A DNA stretch of 64,000 nucleotides, taken from positions 62,001 through 126,000 of the forward strand of contig CALKCK010000004.1 of the NCBI GenBank assembly GCA_938083195.1, written 5' to 3'. Positions within the stretch are counted from its first letter, which is position 1. Each line of letters starts with the position of its first letter. The translations under genes and the position numbers were made by a program. The notes under the pieces were generated by a model. The model was not told the origin of the DNA and made no database searches. It worked only from the letters and a program-made list of their open reading frames with translations. Positions 8,287-15,598 of the stretch are shown here, piece by piece. The DNA comes from an uncultured Pirellulaceae bacterium (lineage in GTDB: Bacteria; Planctomycetota; Planctomycetia; Pirellulales; Pirellulaceae).

Positions 8287-9066
8287 CTAAATTCTTTGCT
8301 TTGCGTTCATTTCGGCTAGTAATTGACTCTTATAGGCAGCTCGTGCCTTCAGATCTTCTTTTGCATCTTCTCTGTAGTAGATCAGGCCGATTGCTTTTCT
8401 TGTCCGGTTGGGGCTGTGGTTTGCTGTGGCTCGGTGGATCGTAAGCGCGTGGTGAGCCAGTAAATCGCCTGACTGGGCGGGGTAGGCAACTTCATTCGCG
8501 GTGTCTTCAGCGTTAGGGAAATCTGTAATTCCCTGACTGAAACCAAGGGTCCCCGTCGACCCATGGGGACGCATTGATTTGAGATGAGACTTGGGGATAT
8601 ATCTGACGCACCCGTTTTCATGGTCGACGAGTTCAAGTGCGAGCCACATTGTTACCGCCGCGCACGGTGAGATCTTGAAGTAATACCCATCCTGATGCGC
8701 CGGCGTTGCTAAACCGGTTTTTGGTGGCTTGTTAAAATACTGCATGTTTTTACAAACGACTTTTGCACCGAGCAAAGTTTCGGCAAGTTCTCGAAACGGA
8801 CTGTCATTCATCAATTGATTAAAATAATCGTCATGCAGATGAAGGTTTTGTAGTTGTTTAAGCGAACTACTCTCTTGTTTGTCTTCATAAAAAACATGCT
8901 CTGGCGGCATCGTGGGGACGACAATACGAATCACTCGATCCAGATTGTTTTGAATATCAGCGATCTCAAGCTGTGACTGAAAGGAGGGAATAAAGGCTAG
9001 TCCGTCTGAATCGAATTGGTTTTTGAAATGCTCAGTGTTTAATTGGGCCATCATAAATTTCATCAC
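8287..9066 (-). CDS. Phytanoyl-CoA dioxygenase (PhyH) family protein
   Basis: The protein has 259 residues with the double-stranded beta-helix fold of Fe(II)/2-oxoglutarate oxygenases. The iron ligands are seen as the HQD of TPAHQDGYYF and a distal histidine in HHALTIHRATANHS. The arginine in NRTRKAIGLIYY likely binds 2-oxoglutarate. Members hydroxylate very varied substrates, so the reaction here cannot be assigned. The first residues (MMKFMMAQL) offer three starts, and the ATG of MAQLNTEHF is as likely as the first. The neighbouring permease on the same strand may import its substrate or dispose of its product. The gene is divergent from the sialidase cluster. Confidence 0.82.
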   Translation of the reverse strand: MMKFMMAQLNTEHFKNQFDSDGLAFIPSFQSQLEIADIQNNLDRVIRIVVPTMPPEHVFYEDKQESSSLKQLQNLHLHDDYFNQLMNDSPFRELAETLLGAKVVCKNMQYFNKPPKTGLATPAHQDGYYFKISPCAAVTMWLALELVDHENGCVRYIPKSHLKSMRPHGSTGTLGFSQGITDFPNAEDTANEVAYPAQSGDLLAHHALTIHRATANHSPNRTRKAIGLIYYREDAKEDLKARAAYKSQLLAEMNAKQRI

Positions 9067-9126
9067 TCACAAAAATGGATGCCAGAGTTTCTAGCTTCTG
9101 TTCTGCCTTTTGACGATGTCGGGAAT

Positions 9127-9155
9127 TTGACATGGGTCTTGGGATATAGCAAGAT
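9127..9155 (+). promoter_or_regulatory. Possible sigma-70-like promoter upstream of the sialic-acid cluster
   Basis: A perfect TTGACA lies at 9127-9132, followed after 17 nt by the weak -10 CAAGAT at 9150-9155. It sits in the 270-bp gap between the divergent PhyH-like and sialidase genes, about 180 nt before the sialidase ATG. The -10 matches only three of six consensus bases. Confidence 0.25.
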
Positions 9156-9336
9156 CATACCCTCCCGATGAGTGGGGTTCTACCATGTAAGTCTTGCCCG
9201 CAGTTTCAGGTTGCGAAGATGATGTACCTGAACCCAGCCCGCTGTGTTTGCGTCTGCCTGAATGAATCAAGCACGCTTGAGACCGAGGTCAGTTTTTTGA
9301 GAAATACACAGTTTTAGTAATGATGGAGAAGAGCGA

Positions 9337-12300
9337 ATGAGTTTCGGTCGGTTGCGTGTTTGGCTCCTAGTGTTTGTCATTGGCGTTATGCTAATCCACA
9401 AATCGGTGGCGGAAAATAGATCACCGCCGAATGTATTATTAATTGCGATTGATGACTTGCGGCCAGATTTAAACTGTTATGGCAATTCTGAAATGATCAC
9501 ACCGCGAATGGATCAGTTCGCGAAATCTGCATTGATTTTCGAAAAAGCATACTGTCAGCAGGCGGTCTGTAATCCATCTCGAACAAGCATGTTAACGGGG
9601 TTGCGTCCTGAGACCATTGGAGTTGTTGGTAACCATATTCACTTTCGATCTAACCAACCCGATGTCGTAACGTTGCCTCAGTATTTTAAGCAGCAAGGTT
9701 ACCAAACTCAGGCGATCGGCAAGATCTTTCATGGCGTCTTTCCCGAGGGAGCGAGTAAAACTAAGTGGGATACGATGGGAGACCCTGCAAGTTGGTCTTC
9801 GCCCGCGATTAGGTTTGGCCCACGTTACTATTTTACCGAAGAAGGGGTCGCTTCTGCGAAAAAAGCTTTTGAGAAATCCTATCCTCGGCTGGGACAACAG
9901 GGTGTTGATTGGACCGAGCGGTTGGTTTTTGGCTTGGCCACAGAAGCACCTGACGTTCCGGATGAGCGGTTTTACGATGGGAAGGTTGCCGTCACAGCGG
10001 TAGCGACATTGCAGAAACTAAAGGGTTCGTCTAGGCCATTTTTCCTGGCAGTGGGTTTCATTAAGCCTCATTCTCCTTTTGTTGCTCCCAAAAAATACTT
10101 TGATCTCTACGACGACATGACCGTTGCAAGTAGCAGTGAGTTTCCGCAAGGAGCGCCACGCATGGCCGGTCACTCGTCAGGCGAAATACGACGCTATACA
10201 GATCAACCTAACAAAGGTGAATTTAGTCCAACAAACGAAGTGCGATTAAGGCATGCTTATGCTGCCTGTGTAAGTTTTATTGATGCCCAAGTCGGCATTG
10301 TATTGGACGAATTAGATCGATTGGGTCTCGCTGATAATACCATCGTCTGCGTATTGGGTGACCACGGGTATCATCTCGGTGAACAAGGGCTCTGGGGAAA
10401 GACGACGAATTTTGAGTTGGACACACGTGTTCCGCTGATCGTGCGAACGCCGGGCATGAAAGCCCAAGATAAGAAGTCGCAGTCCTTAGTCGAGTTGGTC
10501 GACGTTTACCCAACCTTAATTGACGCGGCGGGGCTTCCTGCGAATCCCAAACTTGAGGGCGAGAGTTTTCTGTCGTTACTCGATGATGCAAGTCTCGATA
10601 CGAAGGGGTTCGCATTAAGCCAGTATCCACGTGGAAATGTGATGGGATATTCTTTGAGAACGAATTCTCAAAGATTAACACAATGGCGGAAATCAGACGG
10701 AAGCGTGGTCGCAACCGAGCTTTATGATTACGACGAGAGTCCGATTGAGCGACAAAATGTTGCGGAATACAAACGGAACCGGAAGGATCTCAAATCGCTA
10801 AACGACCAGTTGGTGTCAGCGTTTGGCTTAGACGTGTCGCCGACCGCTGATGAGTTACCACGTCCTTTTTTTCAGACTAGTTTTGATTCTCTGAAAACTG
10901 GTCAATTTTCCAAACTTAAAATGGGGGAATCGACTTGGAGTGTGGTCGAGGGGGTCGCCGAGATCGACGATCAACATGCGAAAACCGGTGGACAATGTCT
11001 TCATTTGTTTGGAGGTGAAGAGACGATTGTCGAAATATCATTCTCTTCGAATGTCGCGAGTGACAGTCTGCTTTCGTTTTGGGCCGAACGGTGGACGCAA
11101 CGAGCTCCATTCCAGTTTAAGATTGACAAATGGAAAGATGGGAAGTGGTCTGAGATTTTCAATGGTGAGAGGACGGTGAAGGTGGGCCGAGCGTTTTTGT
11201 CAAAGGTCCAAGTGAATGTAAAGACAGGAGGGTTTTCCAAGATCCGGATGAAGGTGTCGAGCCCGGAGGGAACGGGGGTCTTGATCGACGATTTTCAGAT
11301 CGCTGCACCGGTGCCTCAGCGGATTACAGGAATGAGTGTCGTGCCCATTGCAATTCCAGCCTTAATTGGCCGAGATGCGAGTCCACTGGTGAAATTAAAA
11401 GTCGATGTCGAGGGGACGATTGATCCGATTTCTTTGAAGCAAGTGGGAGGTTTTGTTTTGTCGAAGCCCGGAGCACTTAAGTCATTGCAAGTTTATTATT
11501 CGGGTCCGCGTAGCCAGTTTTTACCAGTGAATCAATTTGGTCAACCGTTAGCAATCGAGGCTGCTAAGGTTCCTCAAGGTGTTGGTTCTGGTTTGAAAAC
11601 CGACGCGCGTGTTGAGTCTCGTAAGCTAAGGGATGGAATGGTCGAGGCAGAGTTTGAGTTTCGGGGAAATCAAGTATTGTCGGAGGGTGAGAACTATTTT
11701 TGGCTGGCGGCAACCCTATCGCCCCAAGCCAAATTAGGCTCTCAAGTTGGAGCAAGATTGAATCCAGAAAAGACTCGGTTCAGCGATGCGACGCGCGAAG
11801 AGCATAGTGATAAGAATCAATTTCAATCGGTCGGTGTTGCCGTCCGTAAGTCGGGAGATGACGGGGTTCATACTTATCGCATCCCCGGTCTGGCAACCAC
11901 CAATGAGGGAACCTTGCTCGCCGTCTATGACGTGAGGCGCTCAGGTGGTGGAGATCTCCCGGGGGATGTGGATGTTGGTTTGTCGCGATCCGTAGATCGA
12001 GGGCAAACGTGGCAGCCAATGAAAATAATTATGGATATGGGAGATGACCCAAAATGGAGTCGCGATGGGATTGGTGATCCATCTATTCTTGTTGATCGGC
12101 AGACCGGTACGATTTGGGTCTCTGCCACCTGGTCCCATGGAAACCGATCTTGGCGAGGGTCTGGTCCAGGTTTATCACCAGAAGAGACCGGTCAATGGAT
12201 CATGGTTAAGAGCGACGATGATGGGGTGTCTTGGTCCAAGCCGATTAACATTACGGAGCAAGTAAAGAAACCCGAGTGGTGTTTTTTGCTTCAAGGTCCC

Positions 12301-14484
12301 GGAAAAGGAATTTCGATGGCCGATGGGACATTGGTATTTCCTGCTCAATATCAGGATCCGCCAGATCAATCGGATCGCACGGCGCATCGGCTTCCTCATT
12401 CCAGCCTCATCTACAGTCGAGATCATGGAAAAACATGGTCAATGGGGACCGGAGCTGCAGATGACACGACTGAATCCCAGGTGATTGAATTAGACAATGG
12501 GCAATTGATGCTTAACTGTCGTTACAACCGAGATCGTACCCGTGTTGTAGTGACGTCCGACGACATGGGAACAACTTGGAAAGAGCATAGTACGTCGCGC
12601 CGGAACTTGATTGAACCCGGCGCCTGTATGGCAAGCTTAATTAACGTTAATCGTGAGTTGGCTTGGCGGGGGCTTGTTCCGAAGAATGATCAATCGATTT
12701 TACTGTTCTCAAATCCAAATTCGCTCAATGGGCGAAACCATATCACAATCAAGGCCTCGCTGGATAATGGCGAGACGTGGCCGCATCAAACTCAATTGTT
12801 ATTGGACGAAGAGCCGGGTCGGGGCTATTCCTGTATGTCGATGATTGATGCCGAAACGGTTGGAATTCTTTACGAGGGTAGTCAAGCTGATATGACATTT
12901 CAGTCAGTAAAGCTAAAAGATATTTTATCTCCGCCGCTCCTGAAGAAAACTGCGAATCCAAAACTCTCGCTTTCGCCTTTACCGAGCGAGCAGGTGAATT
13001 TGAAACAAGCCACTTCGCTTGCTGTAGCAAGTGTGTTTCAAAGCAGCATGGTCCTCCAGGCCGATCAGGAAATTCGCATTTGGGGCGTTGCGTCAGCGAG
13101 GCAAGAGGTCAATGTAGAATTTGCAGATCACTCAGTTCGTGTCACCGCTGACGACGATGGAAAGTGGAGTGCGATTGTGCCTCCCTGTGTAAGTAGTTTT
13201 CAAGAGCGCCAATTGCGGGTTCGATCTGGAAGCGAAACTGTTGAACTGAATCGTATCTTGGTTGGTGAGGTTTGGTTGTGTGCAGGTCAATCGAATATGC
13301 AGTGGCCTGTTCATCGGTCTTCGAACGGTCGCAGCGCAATGGATTCGTCCAATGACGAAGGGTTGAGGTTGTTGAATTTTCAGGGGAGGGTTGGCGGAGG
13401 TGCTGGAGTTTACCGGCAAGAAGATTTAGACGATTTGCGGCCGGAGGTTTTTGGTCAAGGACTTTGGCAGTCAGCGAATGCGGAATCTGTCAAAGATTTC
13501 TCCGCGGTCGCTTACTATTTTGGAAAAGAAATTAGATCGGTTCTTAATTGCCCGGTCGGGCTGATTAACGTTGCTTCTGGGGGAACCCCCGTCGAATCAT
13601 GGGTGGATGCAGAAATTCTCGCTAGGAAAGCTAAGCTCGAGGCGATGGTGACTGGTAATTGGCTCGATAATCCAATTTTGGATGTTTGGTGTAAAACCCG
13701 GGCCCGCGGGAATTTGAAGGACGGGTTGCTGGGAGTGCTTGAGATGGCTGAAGATGAGCTAGGGCCTAATCATATATTCAAGCCGGGGTTTATGCATGAT
13801 GCGACTATCAGGCCATTTCAGCCGATGGCGATTGCTGGTGTCTTGTGGTACCAGGGCGAGTCCAATGCGGAGTCGCTTGAACGGGTGAAGCAGTACGACC
13901 AAGTTTTTCCCGTTTTAATTGAATCCTGGAGGCAAGGTTTTCAGTTTTCAAAATTGCCCTTTGCATTTGTCCAATTACCGGCGATGGATCGTCAGTTTTG
14001 GCCTGAATTTCGCGAATACCAGAGGCGAAGTCTGGACCTTGTTCCCAATGTCGGTATGGCGATAACCATGGACGTTGGAAATCGTTCCAATGTTCATCCT
14101 GCGAGCAAGCAGCCGGTGGGAAAGCGATTAGCCGCGTGGGCGATGAGCTCAGTCTACTCACGGGATGTTATTGAATCGGGACCCTTGTTCGAATCTTGTA
14201 CCCGAGTTGGTAGCTCAATGGACGTTGTATTTTCATTCGTAGGTAAGGGCTTGAAGAGTGTTGACGGAAAACGGATCGTTCACTTCGAAGTCGCCGGTGA
14301 AGATGGTCGGTTTTATCCCGCCGACGCAGAGATAAAACATAACCGTGTTCGGTTGTCGCACGAGAAGGTCCCGCGTCCCGTTGATGCCCGGTATGCGTGG
14401 CTCCCATTTCCTGATCCACCAGTGAATTTGGTGAATTCGGTCGGATATCCAGCCAGTCCGTTTACGACTCAAAAAGAATTCTAG
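9337..14484 (+). CDS. Secreted trifunctional sulfatase - sialidase - sialate O-acetylesterase
   Basis: This is one uninterrupted 1715-residue frame with a signal peptide (residues 1-25). Residues 31-500 are an iduronate-2-sulfatase-like sulfatase: AIDDLRPDL metal aspartates, C78 of CNPSR (formylglycine site) and GDHGYHLGEQ. Residues 510-815 form beta-rich linkers, the second like the domain preceding bacterial BNR sialidases. Residues 830-1200 are a sialidase propeller: R848 in YRIP, five Asp boxes starting near 885, 959, 1027, 1074 and 1141, R1062, and R1162/Y1164 of GRGYSCM. Residues 1225-1690 are a sialate O-acetylesterase: AGQSNM with S1319, WYQGESN, and H1587 in NVHPASK. Together they would desulfate, de-O-acetylate and release sialic acid outside the cell. 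GGAGAAG precedes the ATG. Two nan genes follow. Confidence 0.93.
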   Translation: MSFGRLRVWLLVFVIGVMLIHKSVAENRSPPNVLLIAIDDLRPDLNCYGNSEMITPRMDQFAKSALIFEKAYCQQAVCNPSRTSMLTGLRPETIGVVGNHIHFRSNQPDVVTLPQYFKQQGYQTQAIGKIFHGVFPEGASKTKWDTMGDPASWSSPAIRFGPRYYFTEEGVASAKKAFEKSYPRLGQQGVDWTERLVFGLATEAPDVPDERFYDGKVAVTAVATLQKLKGSSRPFFLAVGFIKPHSPFVAPKKYFDLYDDMTVASSSEFPQGAPRMAGHSSGEIRRYTDQPNKGEFSPTNEVRLRHAYAACVSFIDAQVGIVLDELDRLGLADNTIVCVLGDHGYHLGEQGLWGKTTNFELDTRVPLIVRTPGMKAQDKKSQSLVELVDVYPTLIDAAGLPANPKLEGESFLSLLDDASLDTKGFALSQYPRGNVMGYSLRTNSQRLTQWRKSDGSVVATELYDYDESPIERQNVAEYKRNRKDLKSLNDQLVSAFGLDVSPTADELPRPFFQTSFDSLKTGQFSKLKMGESTWSVVEGVAEIDDQHAKTGGQCLHLFGGEETIVEISFSSNVASDSLLSFWAERWTQRAPFQFKIDKWKDGKWSEIFNGERTVKVGRAFLSKVQVNVKTGGFSKIRMKVSSPEGTGVLIDDFQIAAPVPQRITGMSVVPIAIPALIGRDASPLVKLKVDVEGTIDPISLKQVGGFVLSKPGALKSLQVYYSGPRSQFLPVNQFGQPLAIEAAKVPQGVGSGLKTDARVESRKLRDGMVEAEFEFRGNQVLSEGENYFWLAATLSPQAKLGSQVGARLNPEKTRFSDATREEHSDKNQFQSVGVAVRKSGDDGVHTYRIPGLATTNEGTLLAVYDVRRSGGGDLPGDVDVGLSRSVDRGQTWQPMKIIMDMGDDPKWSRDGIGDPSILVDRQTGTIWVSATWSHGNRSWRGSGPGLSPEETGQWIMVKSDDDGVSWSKPINITEQVKKPEWCFLLQGPGKGISMADGTLVFPAQYQDPPDQSDRTAHRLPHSSLIYSRDHGKTWSMGTGAADDTTESQVIELDNGQLMLNCRYNRDRTRVVVTSDDMGTTWKEHSTSRRNLIEPGACMASLINVNRELAWRGLVPKNDQSILLFSNPNSLNGRNHITIKASLDNGETWPHQTQLLLDEEPGRGYSCMSMIDAETVGILYEGSQADMTFQSVKLKDILSPPLLKKTANPKLSLSPLPSEQVNLKQATSLAVASVFQSSMVLQADQEIRIWGVASARQEVNVEFADHSVRVTADDDGKWSAIVPPCVSSFQERQLRVRSGSETVELNRILVGEVWLCAGQSNMQWPVHRSSNGRSAMDSSNDEGLRLLNFQGRVGGGAGVYRQEDLDDLRPEVFGQGLWQSANAESVKDFSAVAYYFGKEIRSVLNCPVGLINVASGGTPVESWVDAEILARKAKLEAMVTGNWLDNPILDVWCKTRARGNLKDGLLGVLEMAEDELGPNHIFKPGFMHDATIRPFQPMAIAGVLWYQGESNAESLERVKQYDQVFPVLIESWRQGFQFSKLPFAFVQLPAMDRQFWPEFREYQRRSLDLVPNVGMAITMDVGNRSNVHPASKQPVGKRLAAWAMSSVYSRDVIESGPLFESCTRVGSSMDVVFSFVGKGLKSVDGKRIVHFEVAGEDGRFYPADAEIKHNRVRLSHEKVPRPVDARYAWLPFPDPPVNLVNSVGYPASPFTTQKEF

Positions 14485-14587
14485 TGTTGAGTAGGCAGTG
14501 AAATATTGCAATTCTTGGATGCATGGATTCAATTGGTAATCCAAGTGGCAGGGTTGGTGAATTTGTTTCCCAAAGGGAAGATGTAAA

Positions 14588-14632
14588 AAACAATTTAATT
14601 TAATTGTTTCACTCATTGATTAGCTTTGAGTG
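14588..14632 (+). promoter_or_regulatory. Two adjacent inverted repeats upstream of nanA
   Basis: AAACAATT (14588-14595) and AATTGTTT (14602-14609) form a perfect A/T-rich dyad. CACTCA (14610-14615) and TGAGTG (14627-14632) form a second one directly after it. They lie in the 183-bp gap between the sialidase fusion and nanA. They could be operator sites or a weak attenuator. No U-tract follows, so a classical terminator is unlikely. Confidence 0.4.
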
Positions 14633-14667
14633 AGTTAAGAAAATTTTCAGTTAGGCGGTAGCGAAGA

Positions 14668-15573
14668 ATGCTTCATGAAAAAAGTGTTTCTGAAATGAAG
14701 GGTGCGTTATCAGCAATCTTCACTCCCTTTGATTCCTCGAATGAGATCAATTTTGATGCTTTGTCCTCCATCGCCGAATATCAATTAAGCCATGGGCTTA
14801 AAGGATTTTATGCAACGGGAACGACTGGTGAAGGCTTGCTTTTGTCGTCGGAAGAGCGAACCTCTGTGGTGCGTCACTTGGTGGACCATTTTGGAGATCG
14901 CGCCACGATAGTAGCGCACGTAGGGCACCCGAGCACTGACGTTTCTGTAAGTCTTGCAAAGTCTTCGGCAGAGGCAGGCGCCAATTGGATTTCCTCGGTG
15001 GCTCCCATTTATTACGGAACAACTTACGAGGGGCTGGTGCGTCACTATTCAGCCATTTCGAATGCTACGGAACTCCCCTTCATGGCTTACTCTTTGGGGG
15101 GCGTGATTGATCCTGTGAGGGACGCCGCCTTGTTTGAACTGAAAAATGTATGCGGCTTAAAGTACACGGGCGCTAATTTCTTTTCCGTCCAGCAACTGAG
15201 GCGTCGAATCGAGCGTCCAGTAGCGATAATGAGTGGATTTGATGAACAATTTGTGGCTGGGCAGTCGTTTGGATTCGATGGTGGTATCGGATCGACGTAT
15301 AACTTTGGACCTCAATTTTACTCTGCTATCTATGAGAGTTATCACGCAGGAGAAATCGCCAAAGCGGCGCAGTTGCAGTCGCAAATCAACCTAGTGACCG
15401 ACCTAATGATTCAGTACGAAAACCGTTCCTATTGGAAATCGATTATGCGATATATTGGTTTTGATTGTGGAAGTTTTCGATTGCCCTATGGTCCAATCAG
15501 TGATTCTCAGTACGAATCGTTTGCTGAAAAACTGGACGCGTTAGGAGTCTTGGAGCGCAATGATGGAGAGTGA
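14668..15573 (+). CDS. nanA: N-acetylneuraminate lyase
   Basis: The protein has 301 residues and belongs to the DapA/NanA aldolase family. It splits N-acetylneuraminate into N-acetylmannosamine and pyruvate in the cytoplasm. GTTGEG (51-56) is the carboxylate-binding loop and K165 in GLKYTGANF is the Schiff-base lysine, the same number as in E. coli NanA. Y141 is the probable catalytic tyrosine. GGIGSTYN (205-212) is the NanA-specific segment that separates it from dihydrodipicolinate synthase. An alternative start at 14695 (MKGALSAIFTPF) would match the E. coli N-terminus better. Its position between a sialidase and a mutarotase-transporter supports the assignment. Confidence 0.93.
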   Translation: MLHEKSVSEMKGALSAIFTPFDSSNEINFDALSSIAEYQLSHGLKGFYATGTTGEGLLLSSEERTSVVRHLVDHFGDRATIVAHVGHPSTDVSVSLAKSSAEAGANWISSVAPIYYGTTYEGLVRHYSAISNATELPFMAYSLGGVIDPVRDAALFELKNVCGLKYTGANFFSVQQLRRRIERPVAIMSGFDEQFVAGQSFGFDGGIGSTYNFGPQFYSAIYESYHAGEIAKAAQLQSQINLVTDLMIQYENRSYWKSIMRYIGFDCGSFRLPYGPISDSQYESFAEKLDALGVLERNDGE

Positions 15574-15598
15574 ATGTAGGATCGGTTTGGGGGCAAGA

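Noticed and set aside
9337-14484. Possible assembly artefact joining separate genes
   Set aside because: The frame is continuous through linker domains of normal composition, there is no internal ribosome site plus ATG at domain borders that stands out, and the order fits one pathway.
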